Shown here one piece after another: positions 34,470 through 47,100 of a stretch of DNA of 64,000 nt. Numbering within the stretch: position 1 is the stretch's first letter; every line of letters starts with the position of its first letter. Below the pieces are notes generated by a model. The model was given only the letters and a program-made list of their open reading frames with translations, had not been told where the DNA came from and did no database searches. Made by a program: the position numbers and the translations under genes. Source of the stretch: Bromus sterilis (Eukaryota > Streptophyta > Magnoliopsida > Poales > Poaceae); NCBI GenBank assembly GCA_950022295.1, contig OX465595.1, positions 73,864,770-73,928,769 of the forward strand. Direction: 5' to 3'.

Positions 34470-37400
34470 GCTTAGGCCTTTGCATCATGTTAAAAATTTC
34501 AAAAGAAATCTTTGAAATCAAAATCAAAAGCAAAATGGGAGAAGAAACCCCCCCAGATGAATTAATTCAAAAGGCCAGATAAAAATCTTCTCCAAAAATT
34601 CATGTTAGATTTTTGAAAAGTCTTATAAATGAGTGTGATCACATATCAAGTGATGTGGGAGCCACCCCATGCTCATAGATTTTTCAAATATTCAAACAGT
34701 GCCTTGGATTTAATCAAAACCCCCTATTTGAGTTAAGATTCAAATTATTTGAATTTTAAAAATGTTGAAACTTTATAAGTGGCTAGTCTATATTATTATG
34801 AGGCCATATAAAAAATTTCAGCATTTAATAAAATGCCTAGCTATTTATTTGCTAAGCAAAACAAATTTACAGAAAAGAAAAAGAAAGCAGAAAAGGGAAA
34901 GAGGACTTACCTGGAAGCAGCCCAACTAGCTCCTCGCAGCCCACCTGGCTGGCCCAGCCCACCCCAAGAGGCCTTGTTGTCTACCTCCCCGCAGCTCCAA
35001 GCTCCTCGGTGGAGGCAGAGCGTGGCCACGGCGCCACCTCGACGCCGAGAGGCTTCCAGCCCCCCTGGACCTCATCTCCTCGCCTGGGAGGCCGCCTCGA
35101 AGCCCCCTTTCATTTCCCCCTCTTCTGGATCATCTCCCCCCTCTCCCTTCGCCGTTTTGTTCGCCGCCCGAGCGCACGCCGGAGCACCGCCGTCGAACCT
35201 GCGTGGCCCTCGTCCTCCTCGAGCTGCACCATGATGTCCATGAGACTCCTCGACGACGCCTTCGTCTTCACGCGAGAGTAATCGAGCCGGCGTGCTCCAC
35301 AGACGCCGCGCCCTTCGTCGTTTTCACCGTCGGCCCGCACGAGCTCGTCGTCAATAACGTCGTCCCCGCGACCTCCCCGCCGTAGCCGTCATCACCTTGG
35401 AAACCAGGGTGAGCCCCTCTTCCTTTTGCCCCCGCTTGCGCACCTCCCCGTGGTTGGAATCGACGAGCCTGCATGTGCAGTACCCCGGCCGCCGCGTTCC
35501 TCAACGCCGGCGAGGTTCCGGCCACTCCCAGCCTGCCCCGAGCCCATGGCTTGATGCGGGCAAGCAAGGGGTGCCTCCCCGTGCTTTTCCCGTGCCAAAC
35601 CGTGGCCGGAAGGCCACCCCGGCGTGTCGCCGCCGTGTACAGTGGCCGCCGCCGGTTAACCGCCGGTGGGCAGGTTTAGTTTAGCCAGTTAATCCCCCTC
35701 TTTAGCCAATGACAGGTGGGTCCCAGCCCCTTTAATCCTCTGTTTAATTTTAATTAAACGGGGATTAACCCCAGACCCAATTAATGGTGGGCCCCTATTG
35801 TCAGCCCCCCCCCCTTGCGTCATGCTGACCTCATGATGACGCAGTAAATAGAAAAACAGATTAAAAAGAATTACCAAAATTCCAGAAAAGGCAGAAAATG
35901 TCTGAAACTTTGAAAAATCATAGAAAACTCATATTAACTCCAAATTGAACAAATAATATATGAAAAGTGATCAGGAGAAAATAACCTATCCAAATATCCA
36001 ACTTTCAACTTTGTTTGAGTTGAATTTAAAATGTGATCAGTAGCATTTGCTATTTGATTTAAATGGAATTAATTCAAATTCTTTTCAAATGCTTTTGCAT
36101 TTTGAACCATATCAACATACTACATTTCAAACACACATCAGAGGCATATCATAACCATTTCAAAATGGTTTAACTTGATCAAATAATGTCATATGCAACT
36201 TGACTAAATTGAATTCAAATTGGAGTTTGAATTTGCAATTCAATTTGCAATATACTCCATTTAAATGGAATTTCCCAAACACATCAGAAACATATACATC
36301 AAGTTTCAACCTTCAACCATGTGTTTGTGCATTGTATTTATATTGCTTCCTTGTTTGTTGTTTGTCGAGTAGAGGTGGAACCGGAGCAGGAGGCTGCCCC
36401 CTTCGTTGAAGACACCGTTATCGAAACCTCGTCAGCAAGGCAAGCAAACCCCCATTGATCATGTCGATAAAATCCCAATTCCCTCTCATGTCTCGCTTAT
36501 GCATTGTTTAGGATGATCACCATGATAACGTTTCTACCGCATAGTTGAACCCATATCCTTTGCATGACCTATCATCTTATCACAGTAGTAAGCAAACCAC
36601 AATCCTAGCAGATGTAGGAGTTGGTTGATATCATGTGGCCACTGCAACTGTTATTTCTTATTGCATGCTTAGCGGTACAATGAGGTTGCTTATGATGTGA
36701 GTCGGGATGATGATAAACATGGTGTTGATGAAAGTGAAATGTGTTGGTGAATCTACCCTAATACAAGGTGAACGATGAGAGGCTGTGTAGGAGTACACAG
36801 TGGGTTGTCTCGTTGAACACCGCCCTAAGCCCGAGTTCTTGTGTGGTGATTCAAGACGAAGAGTACTACCACATGTTGGGCACATGGACCCCCGCTCAAC
36901 CTACTAACTCACCCCTTCTCAGCTCAATGAGTCGCATTAGTTCGGAGTTCTGGTAGGTCTGTGGCACGGTCTGCGAAGTGGAAGAACGGCTATTCAGACC
37001 GGCTTGGGACCCTGCACACATCTTCTGGGACCACATCGGTAAACCGGTCGGGTTCACGATGTGGATTCCAGCCCAGATAGGCGTCTCCATTGAAATTGAG
37101 TTGGCTGTGAGGTAAAAAGTTGTGGGAATTATCCTCGCCGGCACCTCTTGAACGGTGTCGAGTACAAAGGCGGTAAATGATAGTTTCATGTGTGTAGCAG
37201 TACACCCCTGCAGGGTTAATAAACTATTCGAATAGTCGCGTCCGCGGTAAGGGACTACTTGGAGAGCTGTGCTCGATTATTACACAACTTGAACTGGATA
37301 CTTCTAAAACTCGCAAGATAAGCGTGAGTGCTATGGTGTGCTTCTCGTGGGGAAGTCGAGGAAGTAACCATAGTGGTGTAATTGGTTGAAGAGATGTAGT

Positions 37401-38382
37401 GGACTCGTGTATGCTTCTTACCTCAAGTCTGGTACTCGTAGTTCAGGACTAGCCAAGTCAAAGCTGACACTTCTGCAAGTGAAACCCCACCTCCCTTTAC
37501 CTTGATACATGTGCATGAGTAGTATAGCTCCTATGTAAGTCTTGCTGAGTACGATTTTGTACTCATGTTTGCTTAATCTATGTTTTAGATGAACCCACTG
37601 ACCCCGATGGTGACTTCTACCTGAAGTTCGAAGAATGAAGACTCAGACCAAGACCAAGCTAGCGTAGTCCCAGTCAGACGACTGGTTCCCTCGTGGTGGG
37701 CTTGTTTTTAGATAAGGCTTCTCTAAGCCATTTGTTAAACTTGTCTGTACTCATACCTACTTTGCTTCCGCATGTTTGATGTAATGTTGGATCACAGACT
37801 TGTGATCTCTGTGTGCACTCTGTAAGAGTTATTAATAAAGATGTATACATTGTAGAGAATTGCAATGATACCTGCTGTTCATACTAGACATGTGTGCTGC
37901 GTGTATGTTTATAACATGCATGTCTTAGTATGGGTTTTCGAGACCTTAGTTGTGATCTGGCTGGCGGTCTTTTATACATTAAGTGGCCCTTAGATATGCG
38001 CAGCTTGGGGCATCGCGATGCGATTGCTCGAGACTCCGTCTCGTGCACACTTTGATGTATGATCGAGCCCTCCCTAGACCCCGACTAAGTGATCGGGCTG
38101 GAGTAAGTCTATGTAAGGGTTATAATACAATCGATAGTATGGTTGAGGCGACTTGTCTATGAGTATGGGAGTTCACCACCCATATCATTTAGACTTGTCT
38201 GCGGACGATGAGGACCCATTTCAGTTGATCATCCGTCCTGGATGGGATGCCCCTCACGTTCGATGCTTTTCGAGAACGTTCTGTGCTTGGCCTTGTCTGC
38301 TTAGACAAGTGGGTACGGTTCTCGACTCTCCATATGATTGTGTTTTAGCGAGGTTTGCATACGCTAACCCCGGGTCCCGACA
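34435..38382 (+). repeat. Chromovirus LTR, subtype A, complete (3' LTR)
   Basis: About 3.95 kb, from TGTCAGAACCCC to GGGTCCCGACA. It follows the pol frame and a GAGTGGGGGTGTGT polypurine tract. The GC-rich block is about 34905-35680. Palindromes: TCCATTTAAATGGA 36256-36269, CCCTGCAGGG 37206-37215, CTATTCGAATAG 37224-37235, GCATCGCGATGC 38010-38021. Poly(A) signal AATAAA at 37834-37839. It is nearly identical to the LTR at 8753. Confidence 0.92.
37834..37839 (+). terminator. Poly(A) signal in the 3' LTR
   Basis: AATAAA, placed ~545 bp before the LTR end and downstream of a T/G-rich stretch. It is shared with the other plus-strand LTRs, and is likely where element transcripts end. Confidence 0.5.
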
Positions 38383-38500
38383 GACTAAGCCTTACGTTGT
38401 TCCCTTATATACCCAGAGTAACTATATAACTATAGAAGGCTAGACTCGAGTTCGGCCAAGGCTGCTAGTCCTACAGTCAATCCTGCTCTAATACCAAGTC
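38383..38500 (-). other. Leader and primer-site remnant between inverted LTRs
   Basis: About 118 bp. It opens with GACT, as if a primer site followed the LTR at its left. It then holds the beginning of a minus-strand leader (matching 3215-3332) with a TATATAAG-like box. It ends with a primer site at 38482-38496 (TGGTATTAGAGCAGG on the minus strand, one change from the copy at 3314). All further internal sequence of this minus-strand element is missing. Confidence 0.8.
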
Positions 38501-41500
38501 TGTCGGGACCCGGGGTTAGCGTATGCAAGTCCAGCTAAGACATAGTCATATGGAGAGACGAGAACCGTACCCACTATGGTGCCTTCCTCGACTTCCCCAC
38601 GAGAAAGCACGCCATAGCACTCACACTTATCTTGGTGTGTTTTAGAAGTATCCGGTTCAAGTTATCTAATAATCAAGCTAAGCTTTCCAAGCAGTCCTTA
38701 ACCGCGGACGCGGCTATTCGAATAGTTTTGTTAACCCTGCAGGGGTGTACCGCTACACACACATGATCAACATTTACCGCCTTTGATCTCGACACCATTC
38801 AAGGGGTGCCAGCGAGGATGCTCACCACAACTGTTACCTCATAGCCGATCTAGTCCGAGAAAGCCGCCTACTTGGGTTGGCTACCACTATCGTGAACCCG
38901 GCCGGTTTACCGAAGTGGACCCAAGTGATGTGTGCGTGGTGCAAAAGCCGGTCTCGGATGAGCCGTTCTCTCACTTAGCATCCAGGCCACAGACCTACCA
39001 GAACTCCAAACTATTGCGACATCTGGACATCTAAAGGGATGAGTTAGTAAGCTGAGAGGGGTCAGTGAGCCCAATGTGTGGTTGTACTCTTCATCTTGGA
39101 TCACCACACAAGAACTCGGACTTAGGGCGGTGTTCAACGAGACAACCCACCGCGTACTCCTACACAGTCTCTCATCGTTCACCTTGTATTAGGGTAGATT
39201 CACCAACACTTTTCTACCATCATCATCATGATCACTACCATTCCGACTCACATAACAGTATCATCATGGTATCACTCTAAGCATGCAATAAGCAGTAACA
39301 ATTGCAGGGGCCACATGATATCAATCAACTCCTACATTTGCTAGGATTGTGGTTTGCTTACTACTGTGACAAAATGATAGGTCATGCAAAGGAATGGGTT
39401 CATCTATGCGATAGAAACGCAGCATGGTAATCATCCTATACAATGCATAAGCGAGACATGAGAGGGAAATGGGATTTTATCGACATGATCAATGGGGGTT
39501 TGGTTGCCTTGCTGACGAGGTTCGGGTTCGAGGTCTTCAACGAAGGGGGCAGCCTCCTGCTCCGGTTCCACCTCTACTCGACAAACAACAAACAAGGTAG
39601 CAAAGTAAATACAATGCACAATCACATGATGGAAGGTGGAATCTTGATGTATATGCTTTGATGTGTGAGGCAATTCCATTTAAATGGAGTATATTGCAAA
39701 TTGAATTGCAAATTCAAACTCCAATTTGAATTCAAACTTAGCCAAGTTACATGTGACATTGTTTGATCAATTTGAAACATTTTGAATTGTGTATGATATG
39801 CCTCTGAAGTGTGGTTGAAAAGTAGCATAATTCCATGGTCCAAGTTGCAAAATCATTTGAATTGAATTTAAATAAATTCCAAATAAATCAAATGACATAT
39901 GCTACTAGTCCCATTTTAAAATCAACTCAAACATAGTTGAAAGTTGGATTTTTGGATATCTTATTTTCTCCTGATCATTTTTCATATATTATTTGTCCAA
40001 TTTGGAGTTAATATGAATTTTCTATGAATTTCCAAAGTTTGGGCTATTTCCTGGATTTTCTGGAATTTATTTAATTAAATTTATTCTGGAAATTCATTTA
40101 TGGTGTCAGCATGACTTCATGCTGGCGTCAGGGGGCCACTACCTGCTAGGACCCACTGGTCTGCCTCTCACTGCTCAAATAAAACGATTTAAACTTAAAC
40201 CAGTGTTTAGTCAGGGGCTAGGCCCACATGTCATCGGCTCTGGGGTCATTAGGGGGGTGGATTAAGCTGAAGCTAATGACGTCCACGTCATCTCGCCGGC
40301 GGCTAGTCGCCGGAGACCTTCCAGCACGGCGGCGATACACGGGAGGGTGATTCCGGGCACCATTCGAAGCGCTGCGACCACTGAGACGTAGCTCTTGACG
40401 TCGCGCGTCGAATGGGCCAAGGTACGGGTGCTGGGAGGCACCGTAGCCACGTCGGCGACGAGCTCTAGCGGCGGCGGAGCCACGGGCCAGACGCAGTCGT
40501 CGACTCAGTGCATGGGGAGAGGCAACGGTGGGCTCGTTAGACGCGCAAGAACATCAGGAAGACGATGCGCGCACTGGACGAGACGATAGGGCACAGGGGC
40601 GACCTCGTCGTCGTCCATGGCGGCTCGGTACTCCGACAAACATGGCAGAATGAGCTAGAGGAGGGGAGCGGTGCCGTGGCTTGAGGGGAAACGCTCACCC
40701 AGACGCAGGGAGTGCAGCTGTGTAGTCGATGGAGGTGGGGAAGCTTTGGAGCTCCCGGATTTCGAGGTGGATCTGCGCCGGCCGGAGACGAAGACGATGA
40801 AGTTAGCGAGCTCGTGGGGGCGCCTGGCTTCGATTCCTTCTGCACGGTGGGGTTGTAGACGACGGTGGAGCGGATGGACTTGACGGTGCGTCCTCTCGTC
40901 GACGGTGGTCGCGCGAAGACGGCGGCGTGCTCCACGGTTGCTCACGGGCGGCGATGGAATCGAGCGGGAGAGGAAGGAGGAAGCTCTGGACGGGAGGGGG
41001 AATGGATCGGGACGGCCGAGGGGAGTCTCCAGGCGCGACTAGACGGTTCGGGAGGCGCCAGGCAGGCTAGCAGGTGCTCGCCGGCGTCGGCATGCGCTCC
41101 AGCGAGCTGCTTGCCGCGCCGGGGAAGACGACAAGGGGAGGCTGTGGGCTTGGGCTGCGGTGCGGTGAGTTGGGCCGGGGAGGCCCAGGTAAGTGGGCTC
41201 CTTTCCCTTTTCTATTTTCTGTCTATTTAATCTTTCCTTTCTTTTTCTGTAATTTTGTTTTGGCTCTGATAAAAATACCAAACCATTTTATAAAATGTTG
41301 AAACTTTTTATATGGCCTCATAATAATATAGACTAGCCACTTATAAAGTTTGAACATTTTTAAAATTCATATAATTTGAATCTTAACTCAAATAGGGGTT
41401 TTTGATTAATTCCAAGGCACTGTTTGAATATTTGAAAAATCTATGAGCATGGGGTGGGTCCCACATCACTCGATATGTGATCACACTCATTTATAAGACT

Positions 41501-41674
41501 TTTCAAAAATCTAACATGAATTTTTGGAGAAGATTTTTATCTGGCCTTTTGAATTAATTCAACTGGGGGGGTTTCCTTCGCCCATTTTGCTTTTGATTTT
41601 GATTTCAAAGATTTCTTTTGAAATTTTAACATGATGCAAGAGACTTACTAACCCTAGCACATTACCTAACAGAG
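38501..41674 (-). repeat. Chromovirus LTR, subtype B, with an internal deletion and truncated U3
   Basis: Minus-orientation 5' LTR. After ~75 bp (to about 38575) it jumps ~880 bp inward; both sides of the lost segment end in CCACT, a typical short-repeat deletion. The rest holds CTATTCGAATAG (38714-38725), CCCTGCAGGG (38735-38744) and the subtype B GC-rich block (about 40290-41195). The last ~15 bp of U3 is missing. Confidence 0.87.
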
Positions 41675-41706
41675 ATTTCTTTTGAAATTTTGCCTATGAT
41701 GCAAGG
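41675..41706. repeat. Short duplicated LTR end at the join with copia
   Basis: About 35 bp repeating LTR sequence found ~60 bp upstream (GATTTCTTTTGAAATTTT ... ATGATGCAAG). It sits between the truncated LTR and copia RT coding sequence and looks like filler from template slippage at the junction. Confidence 0.55.
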
Positions 41707-42800
41707 CCCTATATGGGTTAAAGCAAGCACCTCGTGCTTGGTATGAAACACTTAAGGACTTTCTTCTGAAGAAGGGCTTCAAACCAGCAACAACTGATCC
41801 GACTCTTTTTACTCGTGCATACAAAAATGATCTTTTTGTGTGTCAAATTTATGTCGATGATATTATTTTTTGCTGTACTAACCCTGATATTAACGAAGAA
41901 TTTGCTCGTATGATGTCGAAGAAATATGAAATGTCCATGATGGGTGAATTGAAGTTCTTTCTCGGGCTTCAAATCCGTCAACAGAAGAATGGGACTTTCA
42001 TCTCTCAAGAGAAGTATCTCAGAGATTGCTTGAAAAAGTTTGATCTTGTCAGTTGCAAAACTATCAAGACTCCAATGCCTACGAATGTTCATCTAGATGC
42101 AGATGAGAAGGGCAAACCTTTCGATCTAAAGAAATATCGCTCGATGATCGGTTCGCTTCTTTATCTTTGTGCATCTAGACCTGACATTATGCTATCAGTT
42201 TGTATGTGTGCTCGTTTTCAGGAAAACCCGAAAGAATCACATCATATTGCTGTCAAGCGTATTCTTCGATATCTGGCTCATACACCAACTTTGGGACTTT
42301 GGTATACCAAGGGTGCCCAGTTTGATCTCGTTGGATATTCTGATTCTGACTGGGCTGGTGATCGAGTCGACAGGAAATCTACCTCAGGCACATGTCATTT
42401 CCTCGATAGATCTCTTGTCTGTTGGGCTTCGAAGAAATAGAATTGCGTATCTATTTCTACGGCTGAAGCCGAGTATATTGCTGCCGGTTCATGCTGCACT
42501 CAGATTCTGTGGCTCAAGAAAACTTTGAAAGATTATGGTATTCTTGTGAAGAAAATTCCATTGCTATGTGATAACGAGAGTGCTATCAAGATTGCCCATA
42601 ACCCTGTTCAACACTCTCGAACGAAGCATATTGACATTCGTCATCATTTTCTTCGTGATCACGTTCAGCGAGAAGATATTGTTATCAGTCATGTACGCAC
42701 CGAAGATCAATTGGATGATTTCTTTACGAAGCCTTTGGATGACAAAAGGTTCTGTGCACTAAGGTGTGAGTTAAACATATTGGACTCACGCAATGTGTAG
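41707..42800 (+). pseudogene. pol: copia pol fragment: RT C-terminus and RNase H
   Basis: Starts mid-RT at LYGLKQAPRAWYE, then the catalytic YVDD (41850-41861) and the copia signature KYRSMIGSLLYL...RPDI. RNase H follows, with SDSDWAGD, STAEAEYIAA (about 42455), LLCDNESAI and a C-terminal HSRTKHIDIRHHF. One in-frame TAG at 42438-42440 (RNase H, ASKK*NC) replaces a likely CAG. The frame ends at TAG 42798-42800. The upstream half of pol is missing, so the fragment is inactive. Confidence 0.9.
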
Positions 42801-43905
42801 TAAGATCATAACTATCGGTACTATGTATTATACATTTTTCTTTCTATGTTGTTTACTTACATTAATTTTCTATCGTGTTTCTTTTTCGGTTGTTTTTGTT
42901 CGTTTGGTGTTGTCCTATACACTTACCACTCCGAGTTTTATCACTGTTTTCCCCTCGGATTGATTAAGCATCGGACCCTTTTTTTCCTCTATTCTATCCC
43001 TACCCCATCTTTGCTTTTTCTCTCGTGAACATGTATATTTGTACTCGATCAAAATTCCCTGCGAATGTCATTGATTCCGAAGGTAAATCTATCGAACGTT
43101 TATCTACTTTTATACTCGATGTTCGATGAGTTTGGTCTCGGACATGGAGCAACTTTCTTTCGGTTCGTTGGGATTTTCCCGCGATTACCGCCACAAAATC
43201 CATCCGTTGAATGCGAAGAGACGCGAAATATGCGTCGTTGGATCAGATCTGACAGTTATGTCAGACCCCTCCCTTATAAATACTGATCCACCCCACCGGT
43301 TCAGCACTCGCAATTCCCTCGACTTCATCTCTCCGCTCCCGAAGTTCTCTCGCGCGCCGTCGTGCTGCTCGTCGCCGTCGACTCCCTCGCCGCTTTGCTG
43401 CCGGAAGGAAGCCGCCGGAGACCTTCCCGTCGACGAGGAACTTCTTCCGCATCGCTGTAGTCGCCGCACATCACGAAGTTAGGGTATGTGTGGCTCTGGA
43501 CGCGATTCCAATCTCATCTGTTCATCGTATCCAGATTTGTTCTTGATTTTTCTCTCATTTTATTAGGTCTGTTTGATCCTTTTGGATCATTGCATCTTGG
43601 GAAATCTGTTTCTAGCGTTTTCTGTCGATTCCCCATCTGAGCAAGGTAAGAAATCCCTCGGATTCTCTCACTTAGACTATTTCCTCAGAAGCGTATCGAT
43701 GGATTTGCACTTGTGCACTTATTTCATTCAAGTCCTACGTTAGATTTGCACCCGATGTAAATCTAGCCTAGCACTTTCATGAAAACTTGTATCAAGACAT
43801 ATTTCTCGAAATGCTTACTGCATTCAAAATGTTTTTCCTCGAAAACAGCTGGTACTTGTTCACAACTTTCCTATATTCCCTCGTACCTATCTTTTTCGCA
43901 GGAAA
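42801..43905 (+). other. Spacer between copia pol and the env-like ORF
   Basis: About 1.1 kb of T-rich sequence, with a pyrimidine-rich stretch at about 42835-43025 and a GC-rich patch at about 43285-43470. I see no conserved protein. A sequence ending TTTTTCGCAG just before 43906 looks like a splice acceptor, which would fit expression of the downstream ORF from a spliced RNA. Confidence 0.5.
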
Positions 43906-46566
43906 ATGTCTGGGCTCAAAGGAAATGTCAGAGCTCCCAAGCGTGTGGGAGGCCGAACAAGAATCACCAACAACTCTGAAGGATTATCAGAGGATTTGAT
44001 CATAGAAAAGAAGTTGAGAACGCCATCAGGTTCTGAAGATGAACGCACGAGAGAAAATCATCTACAAGAAATTCGAAGACTTCAAGCACTTCGTTCGTAT
44101 GAATACAAGTCTCCTATGCCTCGCTGAGAGAGGTTGTTTGCATTGAAAAATCCTTGGTCTGATGTCAAATCGTTAAGGCCCAAGTGGACGAAAGATAATC
44201 GACCACCTCCTCCAGCTGATGCTCACCCATCCTCTCTGAAAACGTCTGCCGACTTTCAAGATCTGGTTGATGCTCGGGAAGCTCGAGCACAAAAACGCAA
44301 AGTGGCTAAAGCAAGAAAGGAGGTTGCTGCTGCTGAAGGTGCCGAGGAAGTTGGCCCAAGTGCCAAACCAAAGGCTGGCAAGAAATCAGCCAAGCGAAAG
44401 AAAAAGGTGGTAATTGTCTCTCCACCAGATGCGAGCTCTGAAGATGAAGTCAATTCTGATGATCAAGACCCTGTCACTGAGGCTGATGTCGAGGACATTC
44501 CTCAGAAGAAGAAGACCCCGGCCATCGAGACCCAAGCACAAGCAGAGACCGAGCAACCTTCTCAGGTCGAGCAAAAACTCAAGCCCCCATCTCCTCTGCT
44601 CAGAAAGATTACTCCTCTGCCCAGACTCTGCATGAAGGAGAAGACGCTGATGTTGATATCACAACAGTTTCTTCTCGTCAAGATGCTGTTAAAGGAAAAA
44701 GTTCTGGAGATGGCAGTTCTAGTGACAGTTCCTCCTCCTCCTCATCAAATTACTCGAACGAAGAAATGGTTGATGCTTTCGCACAACTGGACGAAGATTT
44801 GGAGGCCATGGAGACTGAGGAGGCCGCCCAAAATTCCCCTGCCGATGAAGGAGTTGCCGTCGAAGCACAGGCCGAGGAAAATGCTCCTGCAGCCATCCCA
44901 GCTCAGGATATTGTAAACGTTCCATCTTCAATTCCTCGCCCTGCTGACCCAGTTTTCCAGATGCCAGACAATGCTGCCGAAGTCTTTCCTGTTGATGAGC
45001 TGCTTCATTCTGCTCATCCGAGAGAAATGATGCCTCTGTTCCGCTAAGATGTTCCTCGAGGAGGCCCCATCTTCAAAAGGCGTGAACACAAGCCATTTTT
45101 CTTCGGGACTAATCCCTACGAGAAGCCCAGAAGTGCATATTCTCTTCGGTTTTGGACCCAAGAGCAAGCCATATACTACACCCGTGTGCTGTACAACAAG
45201 GCAAGAGTTTTCCAACATAAATATCTTGATATGCCTTCGGTGTACTCCACTTCTTGTTTCGAGAATGTTTCCGAAACAATTGATGGTCTTCACGCTCACA
45301 AGATGTTTGCTCTCGATTGTGGCTTCAATCCCGAGCTTATCAAGAAATTTTATACAACACTCTATGTCACTGGTGATCCTGAGAACTCGAAGACCTGGAG
45401 ATTTGATTATATGATCCAAGACCAAGTATTCCATATGACTGTCGACCAATTTTTGGCCATCATCAATTTACCTCGGTTCGAAGGATTACCACACAAGCTT
45501 CATGACTTACCTGCTCCAACTCCTGCTGAATTTTCTACGCTCATGAATCCAGATGTCGTAGGAGATAACTACCCAGCTGAGCCGAAGCCGAGACATTTGG
45601 TATTTGAAGCAAAGGCATGGTTTTATATTCTTTCGAAGACCTTGATGCCAATGCTCGATGTGCACGATGATTTTCCTATTCCCAATGATGTGCAACTTGC
45701 TCTGTTGAAGTTAGTCCATGGTCATCCTTTCGATTTTGAAGACTACTTCATCATAATTTGGTGTCTTGTGCTGATGATCACAATTCCCACAAGTCGTATG
45801 CACCATGGCTGATGGCTATCTGCAATTACTCTCGGGACGTGTCATTCCCCGTGTCAATTTTCCCGAAGATTTTCACTCCACCAGTTAGGAAGTATTGCAG
45901 ATTTCTGCTCGACCCAACGATCAATATGCTGAGCACAGTGGCATCCGCGCCCACTTAACTGAGCGTAATGTTCGCTCGAAGTTTATCAAGACAGTACATC
46001 ACATGGAAGTTTCTCTTCGGTCCCAGCAAATGCTTCAACATCACATCGACCAAGATTTCATTCAGAAGCAAGCTTTGATGGACGAGATTAATCATTTGCG
46101 CAATATTACCATGAATACCAATCAGATGTTGCGTGAATGCCTTCGCCGTGATTGGAAAGGACTGCGGAAATTCAATTCCCTCGGTCAACTTCAACGATGT
46201 GGATTCGAAGAATAGCCTCCCCATATGAACAGGAATTGGACCAATGATGATCGAGTAGATCGCCCGGATCCCAATATCCCTCGGCTGTCGTAGAACAGAG
46301 ATGTGCTTAGTGTCGATGACTATTATCACATCACTTTGAACACCTTCTCCTCCGACTCCGAGAAAGATGAAGCCCCCCAACGCCAACCGAGGGTTTACAC
46401 TCCACTTCCTCGAAGCCCCAGGACCCCGCCGGAATCGCAGTTGGAATCTTCTGGAGATCACCACTCCTTCCGCACGAAGACAACTCCTCCAGGCGCTCGC
46501 CCAATTCGCCGTGCTCCAACACTTGCCGAATCTTCTCGTCGACGCCGGAGCCATCCAAGCGAGTAG
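43906..46566 (+). pseudogene. env-like extra ORF of the SIRE/Maximus-like element, broken
   Basis: Starts ATG at 43906 (MSGLKGNVRAPKRVGGRTR). A basic N-terminal part leads to a Lys/Glu-rich low-complexity region (about 44280-44560) and an acidic Ser-rich stretch. A globular segment follows (PFFFGTNPYEKPR ... FYTTLYVTGDPENSKTWRFDYMIQDQ, about 45090-45740). A helical tail (SLRSQQMLQHHIDQDF...) and a Pro/Arg-rich end close it. Breaks: TGA 44125-44127 (CGA to TGA), frame change near 44590-44700, TAA at 45045-45047, frame changes near 45750 and 45890, and stops at 46213 and ~46292. The function is unknown even in intact relatives. The name env-like refers to position and to proposals for SIRE; I see no clear signal peptide or fusion segment. 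Confidence 0.72.
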
Positions 46567-47100
46567 GGATTTCTTTCGACCCTATTCTCTTGACTTTTTG
46601 TACGTTGTAACAAAAAGGGGGAGATGTAGTGGCATCGAAGAAATTAGTTTGCCTTCGGGGTTAAGGGCTTTTCTTTTCGTTCGATAAACTTTTGAACTTT
46701 GAGATTTCTGAGTAGTTTCAACAAACTTTCGATTCATATTCGATCTGGTTGTAACTAACTCTAAGTAGGTCTGTGAACTGCTATCATTTTCGTAAGATAT
46801 CTATCTGCTGCTTGCGATACTTAACCTTTTTGCAGGAAGTTATCTTTCATATAAGTTCACAGGTCATTCGAGGAGATTGCATATTTCTTATTGGATATTA
46901 TCTGGAATGCTATTTCACTCGCTCAGATTACTGATGTTTTTCCCTCGATTCTACTTGTCAAATATGCACTTCACAGGAAACTCTTATCTTCTGTGCATAC
47001 ATCAATGGGGAGTATTTCATCGATCTTACCACTGGTTTATCATCGAAAACTGAAAAGTTTTTCAATTATTTATCGATGCCTGTTTTATCAACAATCGTCC
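46567..47100 (+). other. Spacer after the env-like ORF
   Basis: T-rich non-coding sequence with an A/G-rich tract (AAAAAGGGGGAGATG) at 46612-46626 that resembles the polypurine tract before the LTR. No ORF of note. Confidence 0.5.

Larger units (their letters stand above)
29516..38382 (+). mobile_element. Ty3/gypsy chromovirus, subtype A, lacking its 5' LTR
   Basis: Leader, gag, pol and a complete 3' LTR in plus orientation. The primer site and 5' LTR are absent: the leader starts inside the LTR of the opposite-strand neighbour. The C-terminal chromodomain, tRNA-Met-type primer site in relatives and very long LTRs point to the Tekay/Del lineage. It cannot transpose by itself; the coding defects are listed under gag and pol. 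Confidence 0.87.

Noticed and set aside
43906..46566. Host nuclear protein gene (Lys/Glu-rich)
   Set aside because: Position after copia pol and before its polypurine tract and LTR, same strand, and a similar layout in SIRE/Maximus elements make an element origin far more likely.
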